This document shows, one piece after another, positions 49,766-60,780 of a stretch of 64,000 bases of DNA (position 1 is the first letter of the stretch; each line of letters begins with the position of its first letter). A program made the translations under genes and the position numbers. This stretch comes from Cenococcum geophilum 1.58. Taxonomy: Eukaryota; Ascomycota; Dothideomycetes; Gloniales; Gloniaceae. The stretch lies in the NCBI GenBank assembly GCA_001692895.1, contig KV748186.1, positions 1,417,785-1,481,784 of the forward strand, in the 5' to 3' direction. The notes under the pieces were generated by a model, which did no database searches, was not told the DNA's origin, and worked only from the letters and a program-made list of their open reading frames with translations.

Positions 49766-52700
49766 ATAAGATGTAGGTTATAAAAGAAGTAGTTAAGGTA
49801 GTAGTTAGGAACAGAAGCAGTGGTAAGGAGGTAATAGCGCTACTCCTTAATTAGCGTAGTGACGAAGTTAAGATTACTAAAGAGGTAGTTAAGGCAGTAG
49901 CTAGGAACTGGAGCAGTGGTAAGGAGGTAATAGTACTTCTTCTTAATTAGCGTAGTGACGAAGTCAAGATTACTAAAGAGGTGGTTAAGGCAGTAGCTAA
50001 GAACTTAAGTAGCGGCAAGGAGGTAATAGTACTACTCCTTAATCAGCGCCGCGATAGGATTATAGTTACCCCTTAGCTAGTCCAGGCGCTTATAAAATCA
50101 TTTAATGCGCTAGTTATAAATATACTTCTTATATAGTGCGGCGACGAAGTTAAGATTACTAAAGAGGTAGTTAAGGTAGTAGCTAGGAACTAGAGCAGTG
50201 GTAAGGACGTAATAGCACTACTCCTTAATTAGCGTAGTAACGAAGTTAAGATTACTAAAGAAGTGGTTAAGGTAGTAGCTGGGAATAGGAGTAGTGGCAA
50301 GTAGGTAATAGCACTGCTCTTTAATTAGCGCAGCGATAAAGTTAAGATTACTAAAAAGGTAGTTAAGGTAGCAGTTAGGAACTAAAGTAGTAGTAAGGAG
50401 GTAATAGCACTGCTTCTTAATTAGCGTAGCGACGAAGTTAAGATTACTAAAGAGGTGGTTAAGGTAGTAGCTAGGAACGAGATTAACGGCAAAAAGGTAA
50501 TAGCACTGCTCCTTAATTAGCGCAGTGACGAAGTTAAGACTACTAAAAAGGTGGTTAAGGCGGCAGCTAGGAACTTAAGTAATAGTAAAGAGGTAATAGT
50601 ACTTCTTTTTAATTAGCGCAGTAATAAAGTTAAGATCACTAAAGAGGTAGTTATAGTAGCAGCTAGAAACGGAAGCAGTGGTAAGGAGGTAATAGCACTG
50701 CTCCTTAATTAGCGTAGTAACGAAGTTAAGATTACTAAAGAGGTGGTTAAGGTAGCAACTAGAAACTAGAGTAGTAGTAAGAAAGTAATAGCACTGCTTC
50801 TTAATTAGCGTAGTAACGAAGTTAAGATTACTAAAGAGGTAGTTAAGGTAGCAGCTAGGAACCTAAAGCAGTAGTAAGGAAATAATAGCACTACTTTTTT
50901 AATTAGCGTAGTAACGAAGTTAAGATTACTAAAGAGGTAGTTAAGGTAGCAGCTAGGAACGGGAGCAGTAGCAAGAAGGTAATAGTACTTTTCTTAATTA
51001 GCGTAGCCGGCGAAGTTAAGAATTACTAAAGAGGTGGTTAAGGCAGCAGCTGGGAACTAGAGTAATGGTAAAAAGGTAATAGCACTACTTTTTAATCAGC
51101 GCCGTGACGGGATTATAGTTATCCCTTAGCTAGTCTTAGGCGCTGACGAAATTATTTAATACGCTAGCTATAATATACTTCTTACGCAGTATAGTAACGA
51201 AGTTAAGATTACTAAAGAGGTGGTTAGGTAGTAGCTAGGAACTAGAGCAGTGGTAAGGAGGTAATAGTACTTCCCCTTATTATGCGGTAGTAACGAAGTC
51301 AAGATCACTAAAGAAGTAGTTAAGGCGGTAGCTAGGAACTGGAATAGTAAGTAAGGAAGGTAATAGTACTGCTTTTTAATTAGCGTAGTAACGAAGTTAA
51401 GATTACTAAAGAGGTAGTTAAGGTAGCAGCTAGAAATGGGAGTAGTAGTAAAAAGGTAATAGCACTGCTTCTTAATTAGTGTAGTAACGAAGTTAGGATT
51501 ACTAAAGAGGTAATTAAGGCAGTAGCTAGGAACAGGAGCAGTAGCAAGGAAGTAATAATACTTTTCCTTAATTAGCGTAGTAACGAAGTTAAGATTACTA
51601 AAGAAGTAGTTAAGGTAGTAGCTAGAAACTAGAGCAATAGTAAGGAGGTAATAGCGCTGCTTTTTAATTAGCGCCGCGACGGGATTATAGTTACCTCTTA
51701 GCTAGTCTAGGCGCTTACGAAATTATTTAATACGCTAGCTATAAATATACTTCTTATATAGTACGGTAATGAGGTTAAAATTACTAAAGAGGTAGTTAAG
51801 GTAGTAGCTAGGAACGGAAGCAGTGGTAAGGACGTAATAGCACTACTCCTTAATTAGCGTAGTAACGAAGTTAAGATTACTAAAGAGGTGGTTAAGGTAG
51901 TAGCTAGGAACTAGAGTAGTAGTAAGGATATAATAGCACTACTCCTTAATTAGCGTAGTAACAAAGTTAAGATTACTAAAGAGGTGGTTAAGGCAGTAGT
52001 TAGGAACAAGATTAACGGTAAGAAGGTAATAGTACTGCTCCTTAATTAGCGTAGCGACGAAGTTAAGACTACTAAAGAGGTGGTTAAGGTAACGGCTAGG
52101 AACTTAAGCAGTGGTAAGAAAGTAATAGTACTGCTTTTTAATTAGCGCCGTGACGGGATTATAGTTACCCCTTAGCTAGTCTAGGTACTTATAAAATTAT
52201 TTAATGCGCTAGCTATAAATATACTTCTTATATAGTGCGGCAAGGAAGTTAAGATTATTAAAGAGGTAATTAAGGTAGTAGCTAGGAACTAGAGTAGTGG
52301 TAAGGAGGTAGTAGTACTTCTCCTTAATCGGCGTAGTAACGAAGTTAAAATTACTAAAGAGGTAGTTAAGGCGGTAGCTAGGAACGGGGGTAGTAGTAAG
52401 GAAGTAATAGCACTACTTCTTAATTAGTATAGTAACGAAGTTAAGATTACTAAAGAGGTAGTTAAGGTAGTAGCTAGAAACTTAAGTAATAATAAGGAAG
52501 TAATAGCACTACTTCTTAATTAGTGTAGTAACGAAGTTAAAATCACTAAAAAGGTAGTTAAGGCAGTAGCTAGGAACGGGAGTAGTAGTAAGGAGGTAAT
52601 AGCACTTCTTCTTAATTAGCGTAGCGGCGAAGTTAAGATTATTAAAGAGGTGGCTAAGGTAGCAGCTAGGAATTAGAGTAAGGAGGTAATAGCACTACTC

Positions 52701-52960
52701 CTTAATTAGCGCAGTAATAAAGTGAAAATTATTAAAGAGGTAGTTAAGGTAGTAGCTAGGAACTAAAGTAGTGGCAAGGAGGTAATAGCACTTCTTTTTA
52801 ATTAGCGTAGCGACGAAGTTAAAATCACTAAAGAGGTACTTAAAGAGGCGGTTTTTAATAAGCGTATAAGTTATAAGCTGGTTTAACTCCTCTATTAAAC
52901 TATTAGCATTAAAGTTACTACTAAAGTAATTAAGGTAGCTGCTACTAGTGGTTAGAAACA
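49766..52960 (+). repeat. 96-bp coding tandem repeat, about 33 copies
   Basis: Period 96 bp checked between GACGAAGTTAAGATTACTAA at 49861 and the next copy at 49957. A variant unit containing GGGATTATAGTTACCCCTTA, then AATGCGCTAG and ATATACTTCTTATATAGTG recurs near 50055, 51110, 51675 and 52150. This gives a higher-order pattern of roughly 11, 6 and 5 units. Open stretches on the minus strand (for example 52695-52961) are shadows of the repeat. Confidence 0.9.
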
Positions 52961-53307
52961 AGTCCTTAGTCTTATTAATTAGTGGGATTATATTAATAAT
53001 AGTAAAGAGTAATAGCTTAATATCTTACGCCTTTATAATGCCGCTAAAAATAGAGACGCCGTAACTGTTTGTTAACTTATTAATAATAGTATTCCTTTAG
53101 GCAAGCGAAATATCTACGGAATAACCCCTTTATAAAGGGCGTCGCAGTCTAGGTATAAAGAAGTGGTTAAAGTTCTTCTTATAATAACTACTATTAATAT
53201 TAATATGCGGAGCACAGCTGGGCAAACTCTATTATTCTAGGCTATAGCATATAGTTACTCTAAAGTGGTACGGTTACTCCTAAACTATAGTGCTATATAA
53301 AACTATA

Positions 53308-53457
53308 TCCCTTGCAACGTTGGGGTCCTACTAGAGGTAGTCCGTGCGGGAACACCAGAATCAAAAGTACGCGTATAGTCACGGAGCCTTAATCCTATTG
53401 ATTCTATTGGCCAACCCTTATCGATAAAAATAGGACCCAAATCAACGTTGCAAGGGA
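53308..53457. mobile_element. 150-bp MITE with TA target duplication, not RIP-mutated
   Basis: Terminal inverted repeats TCCCTTGCAACGTTG / CAACGTTGCAAGGGA are flanked by TA at 53306-53307 and 53458-53459, as in Tc1/mariner and Fot1/pogo derivatives. The inner part keeps CA and TG (AACACCAGAATC, GGCCAACCC) unlike everything around it. It interrupts the last ankyrin part of the NLR, whose frame reads LLLNYSAI before and DKDGRLPLFIA after. Confidence 0.85.
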
Positions 53458-53720
53458 TAGATAAGGACGGCAGATTACCGCTCTTTATCGCTTAGTTTTA
53501 CTAATAGGCCACTATAATAGCTATGCTTACTAAGTATAAAGCCTATTAGTCGCTACTAAAAGACACTTACTAGGTAAATAAATAGATTAAATAGGCTATT
53601 AAGCTGCTAGAGCACGCCGCTAGAATCGCACGGATTATATTAGCCGTAGACGGACCCCTAGCGGCTAGTATTAAAAGATACGCGTGCATCTACACACTAG
53701 GTAAGTAAGTTTGTTAAATA

Positions 53721-54104
53721 GCTAGTCGCGACTATAGGCTTTTTTTAGTTTCTTTTTATTTTTACTAGTTTTATAATAGATTATAAGTAAAAAAGCAGGC
53801 CGAGTAATTAAATAGGAGTGTCTATAATTAATGTGAGTTTTAGAGATTAAATAAGTATTAACCTAAGGCAGAGCCTTATCTACCAATTGTTCGTATTACC
53901 ATCCTCAATATCCTTTATTATAACTTAATATCCTCCTACTACTTAGAAAACAATCGTTACTGCTTTATATACGAGTTATTAATTAATGCTTTTATAATTA
54001 TATACTACTACCTAGTAGTGCACGTACCCACTAGTCTATATATATAGAGTTAAGCTTTTACTTAAATATCGTTTCTATAATTAGAAAGTTAGGCTAGGTG
54101 GGCT
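53721..54104. other. AT-rich spacer, no gene recognised
   Basis: 3' flank of the NLR and 3' flank of the convergent nuclease-like pseudogene. If the latter sits in a mobile element, its left end should lie in this stretch, but no clear terminal motif is visible. Confidence 0.35.
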
Positions 54105-55240
54105 AAACGGGATTATAGTTCGCTATACGCTTCGCGGCTCTCTCTTGCTTAATATACTTCGCTTTATTATTGGAAGCTATCCTCTTTAGGGGTGTTTCGG
54201 ATCTTTTACGCTTCTTAACTCTAAGAAAAATAGAGTGTTTAATAAGCCCTCTTCGTCCTTAGATCTTGTTCTCTGCAGCAGTAAGGTATTAGTATAATTT
54301 TTAAGTAAATAAGAGTATATCTTGATCTTCTTAATTGCCCCCTTTGTTAGCTCTTTACAAGCAAAGTTAGATAGTTGAAGTCGTAGACCTAGGTAAGTGG
54401 TAGGGTCTCTATTATTGTTGCGAAATGCCTAGTTTAGAATCTTAAAACACTATAATGCGAGAACATTAACCTTAAATACCTTATCTTTTATTTCTTAAAT
54501 TACTCCTAATTAATCCCCATTGTCGGTATAGAATGCACGAGTTCGCTATACTAATAACGTCGCCTTACGCGAACCTTTTTTGCCGTATTTAATATCCAGG
54601 CTAATAACAACCTGTACACTAGCATCTAAGTCTAGAAAATAGTCTTCCGCTAGCCAGCCTAACCTCTTTATCTTCTATAAATATACGACTTTAATTATAA
54701 CGCTAGGGTATTAAGTATTATCGTGCTAAAAGGAGGCGTCCGGCTTATATTTTAACTTTATACTAAGTAAAATATTATTAAGTAGAAAATATATCTCAGT
54801 TAATCGGGCTAGGCGTACTTTTTATATAAAGAGGGCTGCCCTATCTAATCCGCTGCGAATTGCTTTTAGCTAACTTTAAATTGCGTCCTTAATATTATTA
54901 ATAAAGAGCTTATATACGCCGGTCGGCATCTAAATAATAAGTTAATGGCTTCCTCCGCAGTAATTATATCTATTTAATCTCTATTATTAGCTACCGTTTC
55001 TATTATTCCTTAAATATATACACTGTATCTTGTCTTTAACGTATCTAAATAGCGACTCGTTTTACCTAAGCTAACGCTTTATCTTATTATACTCTCCTTA
55101 TATAAGCTGAAATTCCGTCTATAGGTGTTCCTTAATATATCTTCTAGCTTAGATATTCTTAAAAAGCGCAATCACTTGGTAAGCTTAGGTAAAGGCTTTT
55201 TTGTCGGTTAGCGGAGGCGTTAAAGGTACACCCACGAAGC
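54105..55240 (-). pseudogene. PD-(D/E)XK-nuclease-like fungal protein, RIP-degraded
   Basis: The minus strand reads, in order, VPLTPPLTDKKAFT, VIALFKNI.ARRYIKEHL, EYNKIKR.LR.NESLFRYVKD, MPTGVYKLFINNIKDAI, then YKPDASF.HDNT.YPSVIIKV, then LAEDYFLDLDASVQVVISLD, IKYGKKGSRKATLLV, GLRLQLSNFACKEL and, after one frame change, KRKRSETPLKRIAS and YIKQERAAKRIA. This matches the layout of a widespread uncharacterised fungal family in which PDASF.H followed by YPGVIIEV.YSQ looks like a PD-(D/E)XK core (as in Uma2-type nucleases); here the expected Glu is Lys, a G-to-A change. The nuclease assignment is inference. The gene ends about 300 bp inside terminal motif E. Related copies: 27530-27870, and flanks at 63890-64000. 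Confidence 0.65.
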
Positions 55241-55535
55241 TTAAAGGCGGTGTAATATGCTAATATTCTTTTAAAGGAGGCTGCGATGTAGATATAGCCG
55301 TGTATTATGCTATTAGAAGGCCCATATTATAAAATTAAACGGTAGTAGTCGCGAGAATTAATTATGGTCTGGAAGTTTCGGCATGGTTTAGTTAACTTAG
55401 TAACCGCGCTAAGCTAAACACTAAGCAGCAGTGTATTACCGCTATAACACTATACCTAAGATAGTTGGTTCTAACGCCTACTAGTTACCTATTTACTCTA
55501 TATTCTTTATTCCTTAATCTTAAATATACACCCTT
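55241..55535. other. Upstream region of the nuclease-like gene
   Basis: TTAAAGGCGGTGTAATATGC, then TAATATTCTTTTAAAGGAGG and ATGTAGATATAGCCGTGTAT. The same order occurs at 27825-27900 and 63895-63970. It is probably a promoter carried along with the repeat. Confidence 0.55.
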
Positions 55536-55678
55536 AATAAGGGTATAGCCGGAGTGGGTCGGCTATCCTCCCTACTAGGGGTAGTAAAATGCCACCTCTG
55601 CTGACGCCTTTACGCTAATAAATTATATCTTAGCTATAACTTCTCTAAGTACTCTTTATATATACCTTTCTTTATACC
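55536..55678 (+). repeat. Inverted-repeat arm E with terminal motif
   Basis: Terminal motif AATAAGGGTATAGCCGGAG, then TGGGTCGGCTATCCTCCC and TACTAG (55536-55578), followed by GGGGTAGTAAAATGCCACC, CTCTGCTGACGCC and ACGCTAATAAATTA. The whole is repeated inverted at 60781-60925. Confidence 0.85.
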
Positions 55679-55779
55679 CACCAAATGTTATAGTATTTAT
55701 TAGTAAGAATGTATAAGTAGGTAAATATTATCCTAATAGTATACGTGCCTTATAGATTACTATATAAGGAATAACTATT

Positions 55780-56290
55780 ACCTATACTGCGTCTCCTACG
55801 TTAGTGACGAGTAGTGCTTAAAGCACGCCGCCGTAGTAGGATGTTCTGGACTAAGTATATGCTAGTATCCGCTACTTGCCCTTTTATATAGTGCTAAAGA
55901 AGCTTTATATTAATGCTGTTAATAAAATAGGAAAGCTAAGTAGTAGATACTGGTTAGTATAGACGGGTGTTCTTTATTTAGCGCCTTCTTATATCCCTCT
56001 AGCGCTCGCCGGTTTATCTCCTTAGCCGCCTTATACTTCCCCTAATTTTATAGCACTATCGCTAGGTTGCTTACGCTAGTTAGCGTACCTAGGTACTCTT
56101 GCCCTACTACCTTCTCTCTTCCCTTTAGCGCTCGCCGGTTTATCTCCTCGGCCGCCTTATACTTCCCCTACCACCGTAATATTAAGGTAATGCTATTTAT
56201 ACTATTTATCGTGTCTAGGTGCACCGCTTTAAAAGTGGCCTCCCTTGCCTTATTTTACTGGAGAATGTCTATAATATAGACGAAAAAAGA
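55780..56290 (-). pseudogene. Kinesin-light-chain-type TPR fragment (NLR C-terminus)
   Basis: The minus strand reads KLC-type TPR units with few stops: GKYKAAEEINRRALKGREKV, then LGTLTSVSNLAIVL, GKYKAAKEINRRALEGYKKA, LNKEHPSILTSIYYLAFLF, and the closing unit YKASLALYKRASSGY with LSPEHPTTAACFKHYSSL. The direct repeat of about 50 bp at 55994-56045 and 56119-56172 is one TPR motif. Such arrays form the C-terminus of fungal NB-ARC-TPR proteins; no NB-ARC is visible upstream, so only the 3' part is present. A plus-strand open stretch at 56067-56279 is a shadow. Confidence 0.8.
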
Positions 56291-56639
56291 GTTATATTAA
56301 GCCTATTTAGTTAAAGTTCTAAACTAAGGATATAAGTGTTATTGTTTACCAACTATCTATAAGGGCAGATACAGCTATTTATAGTTATAGTAGCTCCTTT
56401 ATACTGCCTAACGTACTAACTACCTACTAGGTAGTTACCTTAATGGTATATAATTTAGGATCTAACTTACTTAGCTCCCTTAAAGTCTTAGTAGGTAAGG
56501 ATAACCTATAGACTTATAGAGGCGCGGGTGTTAAGTGGACAAATAGGTACTATAATTAAGTGCATTTCTATAAAGTATATGGGCTACGTACCTATCGAAC
56601 TAAATCAGACTTCCTTACTACCGTCTTACTACTATCTTA

Positions 56640-56770
56640 ATTACTATTAACTTGGTCACTAATTTGGTTATTAACTTAGTTACTAACGTAGTTTACTACC
56701 GTCTTTCTTATATATTTCCTTATATATATATAAAGGCTCTAGAGCTATATTTAATAGACAAAGTTCTTAT
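56640..56770 (+). promoter_or_regulatory. 12-bp minisatellite plus TATA-like promoter
   Basis: Repeats of the type GTTATTAACTTA are followed by TTCCTTATATATATATAAAG, GCTCTAGAGCT and GTTCTTAT. Same order as 4870-5030. It lies upstream of the secreted-protein pseudogene. Confidence 0.5.
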
Positions 56771-57699
56771 ACTTAATCGTCCGTTTAACAGTACCTTTAG
56801 ATGGCATTTTACGTGCTTCTAATTTGGATATACCAACTCTAAGATTAGCTTAGACTGGGTTAAATATATATTTAATCCCTAAACTAAGTTTCCTCCTTTT
56901 AAGGCGTTCTTGGTTGGCCCTATAATGGCATAAAGTTAGTAAGTTATTTAAAGTCGACCTTTATAATGCGCTAAGACGCCCCTAGCATTTAATTCGCAGG
57001 CCCTTTATAATCCCCCTCTACTTACTTTTTAGCTTAGCTATAAAGCATAACCTAATTACCAAAATCACGCCAATTGGTTGTTATAGTTTTGTTATAAGGT
57101 TTCGTCCTAAATAGCTGCCCGGTTTGCTAACGGTATATAATACTTATCTTCTCTAAGAGGCCAGTTTAAGAGGTCTAGATAAGTACATCTCGATTAATAC
57201 AGCTCGTTTATACTTTAATTAAGCTCTATCGCCAATGCTAAGGGACTTATTTAAGGTCATCTAAGGAACGCCTATATAAGGCTAAATAGTGGACTAGGTT
57301 AAAAGAAAAAATAACTAAGTCAGCCTATAATAGGTAAGCCCTAATATAATTAAAGCTATATTGTCTGTTTTTAATAAATAAGGCTCTTAAGGAGCAACTT
57401 TATTTGCTAGTATTAGCGAAGGCGCACCTGAAATTTCATTATAGCACTATAGTTAAAATTTCAATGGATGTAACTCATAACGATATAGCGCAAGACTCGC
57501 ACCCTAAGTACTCTTAGGAATTCGCAATTGGCCCTTTCTATAAGGGCTTACAGATTTTAGCAGTGTTAAGACCTTAACTAGCAAAATATTGCCAGAGTAG
57601 CTTGTTCTATAAAAGTATTAGGTCTTATAATTAGGAAATTTACTTAATTAAAGAGTGTTACGTCCACCACTTATTTAGCTAAATGCCCTATACTTATTA

Positions 57700-59960
57700 A
57701 TTGTTAAGCTATATTATATAGCGTCTCTATTAGATCTCTCTTAGGTTAAAATATTACCTTCTTTAAAAGGTCTCTTTATATCTTATAGCCCGAACTTAAT
57801 CTTCTCCTTTAATTATACCTGCTTGGGCTTAGAAAAATAGTGCGAATTTATAACCTTCTTCCCTAACGTTACCTATACTTTAATAAATAGTAGGATAATA
57901 TGCTTAAATAGAATTAAATGCAAAGAAATACTAGTATTCGTTTTGGAAACGGATTTTGTTCTTAATGGAACAGACTTCTTCCTAGATAAAATAATTAGTA
58001 TAAAGACTTGCGGATATAGTCTAACCGAAAACAATACCTAAAAAAATCTTACCGCTGTCTTTTAGGATAATACTTGCACTATAGCAATATCCGCTTTACT
58101 ACTACTAATAGGTGTTAACTATGGAACCTTAGTATTGGAAGGAATGACAGTTACCTATAAATACTTAATCGACATTAAAATCTATATAGATGTTTAGCAT
58201 GAGCACGCGACGCAAAACGCTACTCTTAGCGGCGTAGCTGTAACTAAAGCAACGCTAACTTAGAACTTTTTTGCTAGCCCTCTTACGCTAATAGCCTCTT
58301 AAGTAAGCCTAACGCAGAATTAGTCGTTGTTAGCGTCTTAAGCTAAACGACTAAGCGTTCTCGCACTTCTTCTCTATATACTCTTCGCGTTTTACTTCCT
58401 AGCGCCTAGTGTTTATAAGCTTAGGACAGACCTAGAGATACGCTAGATTAAACAACACAGTATAGAGGAAGCTGTAATTGCTAAGTTATTAACCTTATAG
58501 CCTTAAGCATTTCCTATGGAGTTTCTAGTACTAGAACCTACCGATGCTTAGGATAAGTATTAGATTAAATACTAAGCTCTATTATAGGATCTTTACGAGT
58601 TTTATAAGATCTTTTATTTATAGTTAACGCGAAAGACCGTTTTTAAAGTCGTTAATGGAGTCACCTGGTTTTAGCTAGGCGAAGATATTTAGAAGCGCCT
58701 AATAAACACCGTTTATAACAATATCTGCAAGATATTTATTAGAGGCGTCACTAACGAACTTAGTAAAGACTTTATTTTTAAGGAGAGTATTAAGGCGGAT
58801 ATAGATTTCTGTGTCTAGGAGCTGCGTATGGGTATTAAAAAGAACATACTAGAAGAGAAGGTGACGATTGCACTTAAAGAGGCAGTAGCGTACATCTTTG
58901 GGTTATACGCCGTTTGTAACTTTTTGGTTAATCTTGTATATTAGGTAGTAATTAGTAAGAGTCTATTTAGGGAGCTTTTAAAGGAGTTTTGCCCGGATCC
59001 TTGCAATAATAATAGTAAACTCTAACTGCTTAATCCTAATAATTGTGGGAAGTGTGGAAATAAGGTAAAGAATCCTGTTATAGCTTATTGCCGCAGCTTA
59101 TTATACTAATTAATCTTTAGTATAAATTGGGTTAATGTTTTAACGGCGCATATATTGTTTAAGCCTATAGCTATACTAGTGACTTTAAGTTTATAGATTG
59201 CTGCGGTTAAGGCGAGAGCTATAATACCTATACCTGCGTTAGTATAGACTAGGGCACTAGCTTCTGCGTATAGTATACTATAGCTAGTATAGAGGAGTTT
59301 GGGGTTACTTGCTAGTACTCTAATAAGTATACTAATAGTTTTATTTGCGTAAAACTTCCTAGTGGGAAACACAGCGTCTGTCTAGACGTGACGTCCTATT
59401 TAAACCAATATCGCCCTTTATATAATATAGAATAGCTACCTATAAACTTAACACCTAGCTTGCTAGTCTAGCTAAATATATATTGGCCGTGGCTCTTCCT
59501 AGTCCCAAATAGCAGAGGCAGCGGGTTTCTGTACTAAGAGAACCCCACCTATCTCTATAACCTTAACCCCAAATACCTTCTTATATAGAGCCTTAACAAT
59601 AAAATTATTGTTAATACCGCCTGTATCCTAATCTTAGGCACTAATGTCGATACCTATAACTTAGTTAGTAGTACTAGCGGTCTTTTAAGCGGCCATAAGT
59701 TCTATTTCGGATATGACTTGGATATAGATATTAATAGTGTGCAGAGCGATATCTGTTATATTTACTTCTATAATACGATTAATTGTTAGGAGACTGTTAA
59801 TGGGAGTTATAGTAGTTATGGGGTTTAGGATTATAATTTTCCGTTTAATGTGCTTGCTTTTTAGGTCACAACTTATAATATATTATATTCTTAAATTAGC
59901 GGGTAAGTGCTTAACGAAATTGCCTAGGAGTAGACCTACGTCTAGTATATTAGAAGAAAA
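57700..59960 (+). pseudogene. Secreted cysteine-rich protein, unidentified, RIP-degraded
   Basis: A plus-strand frame can be followed for over 2 kb with moderate numbers of stops. It reads FNYTCLGLEK, EFITFFPNVTYTLINSR, TDFVLNGTDFFLDK and VAVTKATLT, later LYEFYKIFYL.LTRKTVFKVV, then IFIRGVTNELSKDFIF and FGLYAVCNFLVNLVY. Near 58980-59070 comes FCPDPCNNNSKL followed by NPNNCGKCGNK, then CFNGAYIV, FKFIDCCG, YTCVSID and FICVKLPSGKHSVCLDV, and near 59740 SVQSDICYIYFYNTINC. Cysteine pairs, N-glycosylation sequons and the NNCGKCGN pattern indicate a secreted, disulfide-bonded protein; I cannot name the family. It lies inside the inverted repeat formed by arms E and D. Minus-strand (59106-59372) and plus-strand (59737-59985) open stretches overlapping it are shadows. 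Confidence 0.5.
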
Positions 59961-60780
59961 TCTAAATAGAAGTTGTTATAGTTAAATTAAGGCGATTGAT
60001 AATAGAATATAACTTTAATTAGCCTAATGTTTCTTCTTGTATATAGAGTATATTGTATTACCTAGGAGAGGTTAGATAGTTAAAAACTAAGATATATATA
60101 ATAAAACGCACTGACTAAACTTATAGTTTTTAATGTAGCGTAATGATATAGTTATATTATTATACGTAGTTGCGTATTACTAAAATTGTTTAAAGTTGTG
60201 CTAAAAAGGTGCCGACCTGCGCGGCGGATTTGCCTCCTATACCACGTATATTGTTAGCGATGGTTTAGAAGCATTATATACAGTATTAGATATTCCGACT
60301 TACTTAATTTCCAGTTTAAAATAGCGCTAAAATAAGGGTGGCGACGTTGTCCTAAAGAGGTTCTAATCGCGGCTATTAGAAATTAAAGGATCATTACCGT
60401 AGTTACGTAATGATTATATAATTATACTAGTATATGCCCCCGCATCCTTTATGCTTAATACAATTAACTTATATTATACTATATACCGCTTATATTCTAA
60501 TAGTGGCATTATTAGGTATAGAACAAGTTAAGTGACTAGATAACTATACTTATGTAATTTTATAGGTAATTAGCGTCTTAAATATTAAGGACTCGCTATA
60601 GAGTATAATGATTATAGCACTATGGAAGTATTAAGGTGTGCGTAGGTTTTAAGTTAGTTAAAAGTTAAAGTATCTCTAACTTCTTTCGGAATATGGAGTG
60701 TTCCGTTATACTAGGAGGGAGTTAGAGTAATACTTTCCTATTTATATATTCTAGTTAATAAATAGTATAGAAATTATTGG

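Larger units (their letters stand above)
49690..53720 (+). pseudogene. NACHT NLR protein, repeat and ankyrin part
   Basis: Continues the NLR across the chromovirus: left of it EILEDLKYRPIL.ARFINK can be read, right of it GRSLLYILVLHKSYKLLKVL, so the join lies inside one frame. About 33 repeats of 32 codons follow (49766-52960), each of the form KEVVKAVARNWSSGKEVIAL then LLN.RSDEVKIT. From about 53110 classical ankyrin-like units take over (YGITPL.RAS, YKEVVKVLL, SKVVRLLLNYSAI, DKDGRLPLFIA). The last ankyrin part is split by a small unmutated MITE at 53308-53457. Repeats of this kind are the presumed ligand-sensing part of fungal NLRs and evolve by unit shuffling. The end near 53720 is approximate. 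Confidence 0.85.

Noticed and set aside
52695-52961. Minus-strand open frame of 88 codons
   Set aside because: Antisense shadow of the 96-bp NLR repeat.
59106-59372. Minus-strand open frame of 88 codons
   Set aside because: The plus strand here has a Cys-rich pattern continuous with its flanks; the minus frame stays open only because RIP creates stops asymmetrically by frame.
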